35,460 nt of DNA from Bacillota bacterium (GCA_023395615.1 JAEWYP010000008.1:1-35460); one strand, 5' to 3'. Numbered from the stretch's first letter, positions 7,257-16,813 are shown. Numbers and translations are program-made. The notes: generated by a model not told the origin, from the sequence alone.

Positions 7257-8546
7257 ATGAAGGTTCTGGTGGTGGGCGGCGGCGGCCGGGAACACGCGAT
7301 CCTCCGCAAGCTGGCGGAAAGCCCGCTGATCGAAAGCCTGTACTGCGCGCCGGGCAACGGCGGCATCGCGGAGATTGCCGAGTGTGTGCCGATCCCTGCG
7401 ACCGACGTGAACACCCTTGCGGACTGGGCTAAAAGCAACGCCGTGGATTACGTGGTGGTCGCGCCGGATGATCCGCTGTGCCTGGGGCTGTGCGACCTGC
7501 TGGCGGAAAAGGGCATTCCCTCCTTCGGCCCCACCAAGGCCGCCGCGCGGATCGAGGGCAGTAAAATCTACGCTAAAAAGCTGATGCGCAAGTACAATAT
7601 TCCCACCGCTTCCTGCGAAATTTTTACCGACATTTCACTGGCGCTGCGCTACATCCGCATTGCGCCCTGCCCCATGGTGGTCAAGGCCGACGGGCTGGCG
7701 CTGGGTAAGGGCGTGGCGATCTGTACTACCCGCGACGAGGCTGAGCAGGCCGTGCGCGATATGATGGAGCGCGGGCGCTTCGGCGCGTCCGGCAGCCGGA
7801 TTGTGGTGGAGGAGTTTTTGCAGGGCCCGGAGGTGAGCGTGCTCGCCTTTACCGACGGCGTCGAAATTCGCCCCATGGTGTCCAGCATGGATCACAAGCG
7901 CGCGCTGGATGGCGACGAGGGATTGAACACCGGCGGCATGGGGGTCATCGCCCCCAACCCGTTTTACACCCCGGAGATCGCCAAGGTTTGCATGGAAACG
8001 ATTTTTCTGCCCACGCTAAAGGCTATGCGCCGGGAGGGCAACCCGTTCCGCGGGTGCCTCTATTTCGGCCTGATGCTTACGGAAAGCGGCCCGAAGGTGA
8101 TTGAGTACAACTGCCGTTTCGGCGATCCCGAGGCGCAGGCGGTGCTGCCGCTTCTGCAAAGCGACCTGTTTGATATTATGCGCCACGTCACCGCGGGCAC
8201 GCTTGCGCAGGCGGACGTGCGCTTTTCGGACGGGGCCAGCTGCTGCGTGGTGCTGGCGTCGGGCGGGTACCCCGCCAGCTACCGTACGGGCATGGAAATC
8301 CACGGGCTTGCAAAGGCGGCCGCCCACCCGGACACGTTTGTGTTCCACGCGGGCACGCGCCTTACCCCGAACGGTATACCCGTAACCGCCGGGGGCCGGG
8401 TGCTGGGGGCAACCGCCGTGGGGCAGACGCTGCCGCAGGCCATTGAACGCGCCTACGCCGCCGCCGATGAAATCACCTTCGAGGGGATGCAGCGGCGCGG
8501 GGACATCGGCGCGAAGGCGGTCGCCACGCTCCGGCAGGCAGAATAA
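7257..8546 (+). CDS. purD: Phosphoribosylamine-glycine ligase (GAR synthetase)
   Basis: 429 residues. It ligates glycine to phosphoribosylamine with ATP, the second pathway step. Of three in-frame ATG codons, 7257 is chosen: it lies nine bases after AGGAGG (7242-7247) and gives the family start KVLVVGGGGREHAI. The ATG at 7236 lies upstream of that site and the one at 7248 directly abuts it. The ATP-grasp fold is evident: PMVVKADGLALGKGV, VVEEFLQGPEVS, MDHKRALDGDEGLNTGGMG, and the metal-binding EYNCRFGDPE. It follows the transformylase gene by 82 bases. Confidence 0.97.
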   Translation: MKVLVVGGGGREHAILRKLAESPLIESLYCAPGNGGIAEIAECVPIPATDVNTLADWAKSNAVDYVVVAPDDPLCLGLCDLLAEKGIPSFGPTKAAARIEGSKIYAKKLMRKYNIPTASCEIFTDISLALRYIRIAPCPMVVKADGLALGKGVAICTTRDEAEQAVRDMMERGRFGASGSRIVVEEFLQGPEVSVLAFTDGVEIRPMVSSMDHKRALDGDEGLNTGGMGVIAPNPFYTPEIAKVCMETIFLPTLKAMRREGNPFRGCLYFGLMLTESGPKVIEYNCRFGDPEAQAVLPLLQSDLFDIMRHVTAGTLAQADVRFSDGASCCVVLASGGYPASYRTGMEIHGLAKAAAHPDTFVFHAGTRLTPNGIPVTAGGRVLGATAVGQTLPQAIERAYAAADEITFEGMQRRGDIGAKAVATLRQAE

Positions 8547-8580
8547 AGGCGCGGGGAACGCCCGCATCGAGGAGGTTGCT

Positions 8581-11500
8581 ATGGCAGTTTTTCGAGTGTA
8601 CACCGAGAAGAAACCGGCTTACGCCGTGGAGGCGCAGGCGCTGCTGCACGAAATCCGGCATATTCTGCTTTTAAAGAGCATTACCGGCGTGCGGCTGCTG
8701 AACCGCTACGATATCGAAGGGGTGGACGAGGCGCTTTTCGCGCAATGCCTGCCCATCGTTTTTTTTGAGCCGCAGCTGGACGGGCATTATGCCGTTCTGC
8801 CGCAGACCGACGCGGCGGCGGTGTTCGCGGTGGAGGCGCTGCCTGGCCAGTTTGACGTGCGCGCCGCCTCGTGCGAGGAGTGCGTGCAGCTGGTGAGCCG
8901 CGGGGAACGCCCCACGGTGCGCACGGCGCGGGTCTACCTGCTGTTTGGCACGCCTACGGCGGACGAGCTGGAGCGCGTGAAAAAATACGTGATCAACCCC
9001 GTGGAAAGCCGCGAGGCCGGGCTGGCCGAAAAGGCGACGCTGAAACAGACCTACGCCGCGCCGGAAACGGTGGAGACGCTGACCGGGTTTACCGCGCTGG
9101 GCGGAGAGGCGCTGGCGGCTTTCGTGGCCCGTTACGGGCTGGCGATGGACGCGGAGGATCTGGCGTTCTGCCAGGCATACTTCCGCGGCGAACACCGTGA
9201 CCCGACGCTGACCGAAATCCGCATGATCGACACCTACTGGAGCGACCATTGCCGCCACACCACCTTTTTAACCCGGCTTACCGGCGTAAAGGCAGACAAA
9301 CCCGCCGTGGAAAAAGCGTTTGCCCGTTATCTGGCCCTGCGTGCGGAACTGGGGCGCGAGAATAAGCCGATCACCCTGATGGACGTGGCCACCATCGGCG
9401 CGAAAGCCCTGCGGGCGCGGGGCGGGCTAACCAATCTGGACCTGAGCGACGAGATCAACGCCTGCTCCATCGTGATCGACGTGGATAATAACGGCGTGAC
9501 CGAGCCGTGGCTAATGATGTTCAAGAACGAGACGCACAACCACCCTACGGAGATAGAGCCTTTCGGCGGCGCGGCCACCTGCATCGGCGGCGCGATCCGC
9601 GATCCGCTTTCCGGCCGCACGTATGTATATCAGGCCATGCGAGTAACCGGCGCGGCGGACCCGCTGGTGCCCGTGGCGGAGACCCTGCCGGGCAAACTCC
9701 CCCAGCGCAAGCTGGTAACCACCGCGGCGGCGGGCTACAGCGCCTACGGCAACCAGATCGGCCTTGCGACCGGGCTGGTGGACGAGCTGTACCATCCCGG
9801 CTACGCGGCCAAGCGTATGGAGATCGGCGCTGTGATCGGCGCGGCCCCGGCGGCGAACGTGCGGCGGGAAACGCCTGTGCCCGGCGACGTTGTGATTTTG
9901 CTGGGCGGGCGCACGGGCCGCGACGGTTGCGGCGGGGCCACCGGTTCCAGCAAGAGCCATAAGCTGGAAAGTCTGGAAACCTGCGGCGCGGAGGTGCAGA
10001 AGGGCAACCCCGTGGTGGAGCGCAAGCTGCAGCGCCTGTTCCGCGACCCGAAGGTGACGAAGCTTATCAAGCGCTGCAACGATTTCGGTGCGGGCGGGGT
10101 AAGCGTGGCGATTGGCGAACTGGCCGACGGGCTGACGATCGATCTGGACCGGGTGCCCAGGAAATACGACGGGCTGGACGGCACGGAGCTGGCCATTTCG
10201 GAAAGCCAGGAGCGGATGGCCGTGGTGGTCGCCCCGGAGGACGCGCAGACCTTTATCGCCCTTGCGAACGGCGAAAATCTGGAAGCGACGGCCGTGGCGC
10301 AGGTGACGGCGGAACCCCGCCTGCGCATGACGTGGAAGGGCCGCGCTATTGTGGATATCGGGCGGGAATTTTTAAACTCCAACGGCGCGGAAAAGCATGC
10401 CCGGGCCTCTGTGGCGGATGACGGTATCCGCCCCGTGCCCTTTGCGGGCGATACTTTCGGCGAAAAGCTGGCAAGCATGGTAACCGACCTGAACGTGTGC
10501 TGCAAAAAAGGGCTGGCCGAACGGTTCGATTCCACCATCGGCGCTGGCACGGTGCTGATGCCTTTCGGCGGCACCCGCCAGCTGACGCCTGCGCAGGCGA
10601 TGGCGGCCAAGCTGCCCGTGCCGCGCGGCGAAACGCGCACGTGCAGCGGCATGGCGTACGGTTTTCACCCGCAGATGATGGAGCAAAGCCCGTACGAGGG
10701 CGCATACCTGAGCGTGGCGGAAAGCCTGCTGCGGCTGACCGCCAGCGGGTTTGACTTTCGCAAATCGTACCTGACTTTTCAGGAGTATTTTCAGCGCATG
10801 ACCGACGACCCCGCGGGCTGGGGCCAGCCGCTGGCGGCGCTGCTGGGCGCGCTGGACGCGCAGCTCAACTTTGGAGTGGCGGCTATCGGCGGCAAGGACA
10901 GCATGAGCGGCACCTTCGAAAAGCTGCACGTGCCGCCTACGCTGGTCAGCTTTGCCGTCGCCCCCGGCGACACGGACGATGTGATCTCGCCGGAATTGAA
11001 GGCCGTAGGCCATACGCTGCGTTATCTGTATGCCGATCCTTTCGACGCGCAGGCGTTTACCGCGCAGCTGGATACGCTGTACCGGCTGGTTCACGAAAAG
11101 AAGGTCGTTTCCGCGTGGGCGGTCGGCTTCGGCGGCGTGGCGGAAGGCCTGTTCAAGATGGCGCTGGGCAACGGAATCGGCGCGAAGGTGGACCCGGCGT
11201 TTACCCGCGACCCGTTCGCGCAGGCGCTTGGCGGGGTGATTGTGGAACTGGCGGAGGGCGTAGCGGAACCGGTCGGCGAGCCGCTGGGTGAAACGATCGC
11301 GGAGTACGCGCTGGTCTACGGCGGCACGCGGCACGACCTCGCCCCGCTTCAGGACGCTTATGAAGGCAAGCTGGAAAAGGTGTTTCCCTACCGCCGCGTG
11401 AACGGCGCGCCGGAAGCAACGCAAAAGCCCGTTGCCCTTTCCTTCCCCTGCGCGGCCTGGCCGAAACCCGCCGTACTCGTGGAAAAACCCGTGGCGGTCA

Positions 11501-12294
11501 TCCCCGCCTTTCCGGGCACCAACTGCGAAACCGACACCGCACGGGCGCTGGAGCGTGCGGGGGCGGAGCCGCGCATCGTGCTGGTCAACAACCTGTCGCC
11601 GGACTCGGTGGCCCGCAGTGTGGACGCCATGCGCGCGGCGATTTCGCAGGCGCAGATGCTGGTGTTCCCCGGCGGCTTCTCCGGCGGGGACGAACCGGAC
11701 GGCAGCGGCAAGTTTATCACCGCGTTTTTCCGCAATCCCGCCGTGCGGGAGGCCGCGATGGCGCTGCTGAACGAACGCGACGGCCTGATGCTGGGCATCT
11801 GCAACGGCTTTCAGGCGCTGATCAAGCTGGGACTGCTGCCCTTCGGCAAAATTGTCGATACGGACGATACTTGCCCCACCCTTACGTTTAACACCATCGG
11901 CCGGCACCAGAGCCGGCTGGTGCGCACACGGATCGCGAGCAACCAAAGCCCGTGGCTGCAAAAATGTAAGGTGGGCGAAGTCTATACCGTGCCCGTCAGC
12001 CACGGGGAAGGCCGATTCGTCTGCGGCGACGCGCTGCTTGCGGAGCTGGCCGCCAACGGCCAGATTGCGGCGCAGTATGTGGACGCAAACGGCGTACCGG
12101 GTATGGACCTGTCGGTCAACCCCAACGGAAGCGTGCTGGCTGTGGAGGCGATTACCTCGCCGGACGGGCGGGTGCTGGGCAAGATGGCCCATACCGAGCG
12201 CAGCGGCAGGAATCTTTACCGGAACGTCGAAGGGTTAACATTCCAGCCGTTGTTTGAAGGCGGCGTGGCCTATTTCCGGCCGAGCCGCGCCTGA
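8581..12294 (+). CDS. purL: Phosphoribosylformylglycinamidine synthase, single-chain PurL
   Basis: 1,237 residues. It converts FGAR to FGAM using glutamine and ATP. ATG 8581 has GGAGG five bases upstream; the frame is open further back inside purD but without a ribosome site. This is the fused form carrying PurS-like, synthetase and glutaminase parts in one chain, not the separate PurS/PurL/PurQ of Bacillus. Seen in order: an N-terminal PurS-like region, SDHCRHTTF near 220, ETHNHPTEIEPFGGAATCIGG, the second synthetase repeat with AIGGKDSMSG, and a C-terminal class I glutaminase domain from about 965 with FPGTNCE, FPGGFSGGDE and nucleophile Cys1074 in GICNGFQ. Everything needed for activity appears intact. 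The length and start resemble the clostridial subfamily. A long antisense open frame here is a GC artefact. Confidence 0.97.
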   Translation: MAVFRVYTEKKPAYAVEAQALLHEIRHILLLKSITGVRLLNRYDIEGVDEALFAQCLPIVFFEPQLDGHYAVLPQTDAAAVFAVEALPGQFDVRAASCEECVQLVSRGERPTVRTARVYLLFGTPTADELERVKKYVINPVESREAGLAEKATLKQTYAAPETVETLTGFTALGGEALAAFVARYGLAMDAEDLAFCQAYFRGEHRDPTLTEIRMIDTYWSDHCRHTTFLTRLTGVKADKPAVEKAFARYLALRAELGRENKPITLMDVATIGAKALRARGGLTNLDLSDEINACSIVIDVDNNGVTEPWLMMFKNETHNHPTEIEPFGGAATCIGGAIRDPLSGRTYVYQAMRVTGAADPLVPVAETLPGKLPQRKLVTTAAAGYSAYGNQIGLATGLVDELYHPGYAAKRMEIGAVIGAAPAANVRRETPVPGDVVILLGGRTGRDGCGGATGSSKSHKLESLETCGAEVQKGNPVVERKLQRLFRDPKVTKLIKRCNDFGAGGVSVAIGELADGLTIDLDRVPRKYDGLDGTELAISESQERMAVVVAPEDAQTFIALANGENLEATAVAQVTAEPRLRMTWKGRAIVDIGREFLNSNGAEKHARASVADDGIRPVPFAGDTFGEKLASMVTDLNVCCKKGLAERFDSTIGAGTVLMPFGGTRQLTPAQAMAAKLPVPRGETRTCSGMAYGFHPQMMEQSPYEGAYLSVAESLLRLTASGFDFRKSYLTFQEYFQRMTDDPAGWGQPLAALLGALDAQLNFGVAAIGGKDSMSGTFEKLHVPPTLVSFAVAPGDTDDVISPELKAVGHTLRYLYADPFDAQAFTAQLDTLYRLVHEKKVVSAWAVGFGGVAEGLFKMALGNGIGAKVDPAFTRDPFAQALGGVIVELAEGVAEPVGEPLGETIAEYALVYGGTRHDLAPLQDAYEGKLEKVFPYRRVNGAPEATQKPVALSFPCAAWPKPAVLVEKPVAVIPAFPGTNCETDTARALERAGAEPRIVLVNNLSPDSVARSVDAMRAAISQAQMLVFPGGFSGGDEPDGSGKFITAFFRNPAVREAAMALLNERDGLMLGICNGFQALIKLGLLPFGKIVDTDDTCPTLTFNTIGRHQSRLVRTRIASNQSPWLQKCKVGEVYTVPVSHGEGRFVCGDALLAELAANGQIAAQYVDANGVPGMDLSVNPNGSVLAVEAITSPDGRVLGKMAHTERSGRNLYRNVEGLTFQPLFEGGVAYFRPSRA

Positions 12295-12334
12295 TAACGG
12301 CACCCCCGCCGCGGAAACGAAGGAGGGTTCTCCC

Positions 12335-13771
12335 ATGACCGATCATTCCATCTATGTCAGCCCCTTTTCTACCCGATACGCCAGCCCCGAGATGCAGTTT
12401 ATTTTTTCGGAAGATAACAAGTTCCGCACCTGGCGCAGGCTGTGGATCAGCCTTGCCAAAGCCGAGCAGAAGCAGGGCCTGCCCATTACCGACGAGCAGA
12501 TTGCCGAGCTGGAAGCCCACAGGGACGATATTAACTACGACGTGGCCGAGGCGCGGGAACGCGAAGTGCGCCACGATGTGATGAGCCACGTTTACGCTTA
12601 CGGCGTGCAGTGTCCCAAGGCGAAGGGCATTATCCACCTGGGGGCCACCAGCTGCTACGTGGGCGACAATACCGATGTGCTGGTGATGAAACAGGGCCTT
12701 ACGCTGGTGCGGCATAAGCTGCTCAACGTTATCAAGGAGCTGCGGGATTTCGCCATGGCGCACCGCGACCTGCCCGCGCTGGCCTACACCCACCTGCAAC
12801 CTGCGCAGCTGACCACCGTGGGCAAACGCGCGTCCCTGTGGATGAACGAACTGCTGATGGACTGCGACGAGGTGGAACACAGGCTGGCCACGCTGGCGCT
12901 GCTGGGCAGCAAGGGCACCACCGGCACGCAGGCCAGCTTTATGGAGCTGCTGGACGGCGACGGCGAAAAGATCGCGCAGATCGAAAAAGACATCGCCGCG
13001 GACCTGGGCTTTACGCGCGTTGTGCCCGTAAGCGGGCAGACCTACAGCCGCAAGATGGATTATCAGGTGGTGTCTGTGCTGTCCGGCATCGCGCAGAGCG
13101 CCAGCAAGTTCAGCTACGACCTGCGGCTTTTGCAAAGTTACAAGGAGATGGAGGAACCCTTCGAAAAGCACCAGATCGGCTCCTCCGCCATGCCGTATAA
13201 ACGCAATCCCATGCGCAGCGAGCGAATCAGCGGGTTAAGCCGCTATGTGATGGTGGATACGCTCAACGCCGCCATCACCGCGGGCACCCAGTGGTTTGAA
13301 CGCACGCTGGACGACAGTGCCAACCGCCGCATCGCGGTCAGCGAGGCGTTTTTGGCCACCGACGGCATTTTGAACCTGATGATGAACGTGTGCGACGGAC
13401 TGGTGGTGTACCCCAAGGTGATCCGCGCCCGCGTGATGAACGAGCTGCCCTTTATGGCGACCGAGAACATTTTGATGGACGCGGTTAAGAAGGGCGGCGA
13501 CCGGCAGGCCCTGCACGAAAAACTGCGCGTGTACAGCCAGCAGGCCGCGGCGGTGGTAAAAGAAGAAGGCGGGCAAAACGATCTGGTGGAGCGTATCGCC
13601 GCCGACCCCGATTTTATGGTGAGCCGCGCGGACATCGAAGCGATATTGGAACCGAAGCGCTTTATCGGCCGTAGTGCCCAGCAGGTGGAAGCCTTTGTGG
13701 CGGAGTGCGTGGATCCCTTGCTGAAACGCTTCGCCGGGGAACTGGGCGATAAGGCGGAACTGAACGTATAA
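12335..13771 (+). CDS. purB: Adenylosuccinate lyase
   Basis: 478 residues. It acts twice in purine metabolism: SAICAR to AICAR plus fumarate, and adenylosuccinate to AMP plus fumarate. ATG 12335 follows AGGAGGG by seven bases; the upstream open extension overlaps purL and is rejected. The fumarase/aspartase superfamily signature SSAMPYKRNP lies at about 282-291, with the flexible-loop serine that serves as catalytic base in this family. Other conserved parts are THLQPAQLTTVGKR and the helical core typical of these tetramers. It is the last gene of the operon, followed by a terminator-like hairpin. purA was not seen. Confidence 0.97.
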   Translation: MTDHSIYVSPFSTRYASPEMQFIFSEDNKFRTWRRLWISLAKAEQKQGLPITDEQIAELEAHRDDINYDVAEAREREVRHDVMSHVYAYGVQCPKAKGIIHLGATSCYVGDNTDVLVMKQGLTLVRHKLLNVIKELRDFAMAHRDLPALAYTHLQPAQLTTVGKRASLWMNELLMDCDEVEHRLATLALLGSKGTTGTQASFMELLDGDGEKIAQIEKDIAADLGFTRVVPVSGQTYSRKMDYQVVSVLSGIAQSASKFSYDLRLLQSYKEMEEPFEKHQIGSSAMPYKRNPMRSERISGLSRYVMVDTLNAAITAGTQWFERTLDDSANRRIAVSEAFLATDGILNLMMNVCDGLVVYPKVIRARVMNELPFMATENILMDAVKKGGDRQALHEKLRVYSQQAAAVVKEEGGQNDLVERIAADPDFMVSRADIEAILEPKRFIGRSAQQVEAFVAECVDPLLKRFAGELGDKAELNV

Positions 13772-13813
13772 ACAGACGGCTGCCCGATTGCACGGAGATA
13801 AAAACGAATACGC

Positions 13814-13875
13814 GCCGCCCGCGCCGTGACGGAGGGACTATCGCCCCCCTGCCGCGCCCGCGGGCGGCCTGTTTT
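13814..13875 (+). terminator. Probable terminator of the purine operon
   Basis: GCCGCCCGCG (13814-13823) and CGCGGGCGGC (13859-13868) are perfect 10-bp inverted arms, followed by CTGTTTT. The 35-base loop can itself fold (GGAGGG with CCCCCT). The U-tract is short, so termination may be partial, but the next gene has its own promoter. Confidence 0.55.
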
Positions 13876-13916
13876 GATGGAAGGTGTAAAAACCGCCCGC
13901 CGCGTCCGGTAAATCT

Positions 13917-13945
13917 TTGACAGCCGGGGCCGACTGCGTTACAAT
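13917..13945 (+). promoter_or_regulatory. Sigma-A promoter for murB-rapZ
   Basis: TTGACA (13917-13922) and TACAAT (13940-13945) with a 17-base spacer, near consensus. It places transcription start near 13952, which excludes the in-frame starts at 13917 and 13944 for murB. Confidence 0.85.
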
Positions 13946-13976
13946 GAACCCGAACAGGGCAAAGGGGGAGGCGCCG

Positions 13977-14942
13977 GTGGAGGAAACCATACGGGATGAT
14001 CTTCTGGAAGGCCTGCGCCTTCTTGTGAAAAAAAAAGACCTTGCGGAAAACGTTCCGATGAGCCGATATACCACGCTGGGGCTGGGCGGCCCGGCGGAGG
14101 TGCTTTGCGAAATTTCCTCCGCCGACCAGCTGCTGCAGGTTCTACGTCTGGCCCGGCAACTGGGTGTGCCGATCAACCTGCTGGGCAACGGTTCCAACCT
14201 GCTGGTGAAGGACGGGGGCCTGACCGGGCTTACCCTGCGGTTCGGGGCGGAATTTGCGGAGATCACCCCGCCCGTACCCCTGCCGGACGGTCGGTTCGCG
14301 ATGACCGCGCAGGCGGGCGCCACGCTGGCCCGCTTAAGCAGTGCCGCCGCCGACGCGTCGCTGACGGGGCTGGAATTTGCCGCGGGCATCCCCGGCACGG
14401 TGGGCGGAGGCGTGGTAATCAACGCCGGCGCTTATGGCGGCGACATGCAAAGCGTGACGGAGGGCGTAACCTGCGTTACGTTTGGCGGAGAGTTCCGCCA
14501 TTATACCCGCGACGAGATGGATTTCAGCTATCGGCACAGCCGACTGTGCGCACCGGGGGCCGAACCGGAGATTGTGCTTTCCGCGACCGTGGCGCTTGCG
14601 CAGGGGGATCCGGATACCATTCGTGTCACCATGCGGGAGTTTGCTGCCCGCCGCCGGGAGAAGCAGCCGATTACGCTGCCCAGTTGCGGCAGCACCTTCA
14701 AACGCCCGCCGGGGCAGTTTGCGGGTACGCTGATTGATCAGTGCGGACTCAAAGGCCTGCGCATCGGGGGCGCGAGCGTAAGCACCCTGCACGCGGGGTT
14801 CCTCGTGAACGACCAAAGCGGTACCGCGGCGGATTATCTGGCCCTGATGGACAGGGTGCAGCAGATTGTGTACGAAAAAACGGGCGTACGGCTGGAGCCG
14901 GAAGTGCGTGTGGTGGGCGAGGAGCTATCGCCGCAGGGCTGA
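13977..14942 (+). CDS. murB: UDP-N-acetylenolpyruvoylglucosamine reductase
   Basis: 321 residues. A cytoplasmic flavoenzyme that reduces UDP-GlcNAc-enolpyruvate to UDP-MurNAc with NADPH in peptidoglycan precursor synthesis. The start chosen is GTG 13977, five bases after GGGGGAGG; in-frame codons further upstream lie in or before the promoter. FAD-binding motifs are TTLGLGGPAE, GNGSNLLV, and GIPGTVGGGVVINAGAYG. The YRHSRL segment and PSCGSTFKRP contain the tyrosine and the serine proton donor expected for MurB. The arrangement resembles the Bacillota type. It is followed 42 bases later by rapZ, a pairing seen in other Bacillota. Confidence 0.96.
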   Translation: MEETIRDDLLEGLRLLVKKKDLAENVPMSRYTTLGLGGPAEVLCEISSADQLLQVLRLARQLGVPINLLGNGSNLLVKDGGLTGLTLRFGAEFAEITPPVPLPDGRFAMTAQAGATLARLSSAAADASLTGLEFAAGIPGTVGGGVVINAGAYGGDMQSVTEGVTCVTFGGEFRHYTRDEMDFSYRHSRLCAPGAEPEIVLSATVALAQGDPDTIRVTMREFAARRREKQPITLPSCGSTFKRPPGQFAGTLIDQCGLKGLRIGGASVSTLHAGFLVNDQSGTAADYLALMDRVQQIVYEKTGVRLEPEVRVVGEELSPQG

Positions 14943-14984
14943 CGCCCCGGATGCCCAACCCTGAACCTTAAAGGAGGGTTGCCT

Positions 14985-15878
14985 GTGCAGTTTTTAATCG
15001 TTACCGGGCTAAGCGGCGCCGGAAAGACCGTAGCGATCCGCACGCTGGAGGACTTGGGCGCGTTATGTGTGGACAACCTGCCGCCCATGATGCTGGTGCG
15101 CTTTATGGAAGCGTGCAAGGCCTCCAACATCAGCCGCCCGCTGGTGGCCATCGCCGTGGATATCCGCTCCGGCGAGTTTTTCGACGCCAAAGCGGTCGTG
15201 AAGATGATCGACGAGGCCCGAAGCGTGGGCTTTGTGATCGACACGCTGTTTATTGAGGCGCATGACGCGATGCTGGTGAACCGGTATAAGGAGTCGCGCC
15301 GCGACCACCCGCTGGCCAGCGAGGGGATGAGCCTGGAAGAAGCCATCGCCGCCGAGCGCGGACGCTTACAGCCCCTGCGCGAAACCGCCAACCATGTAAT
15401 CGACACCAGCGAGTTAAAAATCAGCGCCTTGCAGGCAAAACTGCGCGATATTGTGATGCAGGCGGGCAACGAGCCGATTTTGCGTATCGAGCTGCTCAGC
15501 TTCGGGTTTAAGCGCGGCATCCCCCGCGACGGGGACCTGGTGTTTGACGTGCGTTTTCTGCCCAATCCCTTCTATATTCCGGAGCTGGGGCACCATACCG
15601 GGCTGGATCAGGACGTGAAGGATTTTGTGCTGAACCACCCCGTAACCCAGACGTTTCTTGCAAAGTGCATGGATATGCTCACCTTTCTGCTGCCCAACTA
15701 CGTCAACGAGGGTAAACACCGGCTGGTGATCGCCATCGGCTGCACCGGCGGCGCGCACCGCAGCGTAGCCATCGCGGAATCCCTGTGCGAGCAGCTAAAG
15801 GCGCTGGGCCAGCATGTAAGCGTGACCCACCGTGACCTGGCCATCGAGCAGGCGCACTGGGCCAGCAACCGGCAATAA
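14985..15878 (+). CDS. rapZ: RNase adapter / nucleotide-binding protein RapZ (YvcJ family)
   Basis: 297 residues. It starts at GTG 14985, six bases after AGGAGGG; a TTG at 14979 directly abuts that site and is unlikely. Walker A GLSGAGKT is at about 8-15, followed by the family-typical VDNLPP. The C-terminal domain has VDVRFLPNP-like and GCTGGAHRSVAIAE motifs, the latter near residue 250. RapZ in Escherichia coli controls GlmS through small-RNA decay; the Bacillus relative YvcJ binds and hydrolyses nucleotides and affects competence. Both tie to cell-wall precursor supply, matching the murB neighbour. The usual Bacillota partners yvcK and whiA do not follow; a terminator and a convergent gene do. 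Confidence 0.95.
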   Translation: MQFLIVTGLSGAGKTVAIRTLEDLGALCVDNLPPMMLVRFMEACKASNISRPLVAIAVDIRSGEFFDAKAVVKMIDEARSVGFVIDTLFIEAHDAMLVNRYKESRRDHPLASEGMSLEEAIAAERGRLQPLRETANHVIDTSELKISALQAKLRDIVMQAGNEPILRIELLSFGFKRGIPRDGDLVFDVRFLPNPFYIPELGHHTGLDQDVKDFVLNHPVTQTFLAKCMDMLTFLLPNYVNEGKHRLVIAIGCTGGAHRSVAIAESLCEQLKALGQHVSVTHRDLAIEQAHWASNRQ

Positions 15879-15901
15879 TACATACCGCCATCATACAGGC
15901 A

Positions 15902-15938
15902 GACCGCCCCGTGGCTTACGCCAATTCGGGGCGGTCTT
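15902..15938 (+). terminator. Rho-independent terminator after rapZ
   Basis: GACCGCCCCG (15902-15911) and CGGGGCGGTC (15927-15936) form a perfect 10-bp stem with a 15-base loop, 23 bases after the rapZ stop. The following U-tract is short (TTAAATT). Confidence 0.75.
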
Positions 15939-15996
15939 AAATTGCTTACAAAGGCCCATCTGCGTTGCCATACGGTTTCTGCTTGCGGTGTGGCGG

Positions 15997-16686
15997 TTAT
16001 TCCAGCGCCAGCCGGGCGGCTTTTTCGGCGTGCACCACGGTGGTATCAAACAGCGGCACGTTCGTGTCCTGCTGGGACACCAGCATCCCGATTTCCGTGC
16101 AGCCCAATATGGCCGCTTCCGCGCCCGCGTCGGCCATGCGCTCGATCACCCGCAGATAGGCGGCTTTGCTTTCCGGCAGACATTTGCCAAAGCAAAGCTC
16201 GTCAAAGATGACGCGGTGGAGCATGGCCCGCTCCTCCGGCGTGGGAATGTCCGCTGCAATCCCGCGGCTGGCGAGGCGCTCCCGGAAAAAGTCTTTTTCC
16301 ATGGTGGGGCGCGTGCCCAGCAGCGCCGCGCGCCGGATGCCCTTTGCCGCAAGCGCCTCGGCGGTCGCATCCGCGATGTGAACAAACGGCACGCGAATGG
16401 CGGCTTCGATCTGCGGGGCGGCGACGTGCATGGTGTTGGTGCCCAACAGCACAAAATCTGCGCCGCCTCGCTCCAGCCGCTGCGCCGCGTCCGCAAGCAG
16501 CGTGCCCACGCGGTTCCAGTCCCCGACGCGCTGCGGCGCCTCCACCTCGGCAAAGTCCACGTTGTACAGCAGTAACTTTGCGCTGTGGTAGCCGCCCAGC
16601 GTCGCGTTTACCCGCTGGTTCAGGATCTGGTAATAAGTTACGGTGCTTTCCCAGCTCATGCCGCCGATCAGGCCGATGGTTTTCAT
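15997..16686 (-). CDS. Aspartate/glutamate racemase family protein
   Basis: 229 residues, the family's typical size. ATG at 16686 is preceded by AAGGAGG. The start MKTIGLIGGMSWEST is characteristic of the YgeA/aspartate racemase group. The first catalytic position is Thr83 (GTNTMH) and the second is Cys196 (LGCTEIG). This Thr/Cys pair, instead of Cys/Cys, matches the Escherichia coli YgeA-type enzyme (EcL-DER), which racemises L-aspartate and L-glutamate. The natural substrate here is unknown. It stands alone with its own promoter, convergent with rapZ. It is unlikely to be MurI, which has two cysteines and different motifs. Confidence 0.9.
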   Translation of the reverse strand: MKTIGLIGGMSWESTVTYYQILNQRVNATLGGYHSAKLLLYNVDFAEVEAPQRVGDWNRVGTLLADAAQRLERGGADFVLLGTNTMHVAAPQIEAAIRVPFVHIADATAEALAAKGIRRAALLGTRPTMEKDFFRERLASRGIAADIPTPEERAMLHRVIFDELCFGKCLPESKAAYLRVIERMADAGAEAAILGCTEIGMLVSQQDTNVPLFDTTVVHAEKAARLALE

Positions 16687-16712
16687 GAGAACGCCTCCTT
16701 CTGTTGGGTGGC

Positions 16713-16741
16713 ATTGTACCGCGGTAAAGCCCGCCCGTCAA
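16713..16741 (-). promoter_or_regulatory. Sigma-A promoter of the racemase gene
   Basis: On the minus strand, TTGACG (16741-16736) and TACAAT (16718-16713) are separated by 17 bases. The start point would fall just upstream of the ribosome-binding site, giving a very short leader. Confidence 0.75.
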
Positions 16742-16784
16742 TACCATTTCGCTACATGATTTGAATCGGTAGCAAGCCCCGCGT

Positions 16785-16813
16785 TTGACAAACCGGATAC
16801 CGCATGGTATTCT
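16785..16813 (+). promoter_or_regulatory. Sigma-A promoter of the GT2 glycosyltransferase operon
   Basis: TTGACA (16785-16790), 17 bases, then TATTCT (16808-16813). The in-frame TTG at 16785 is the -35 itself and so is not the translation start. Confidence 0.75.

Noticed and set aside
10372..12192. 606-codon open frame antisense to purL
   Set aside because: It mirrors the GC-rich third-position pattern of purL, has no family motifs or ribosome-binding site, and purL is clearly the real gene.
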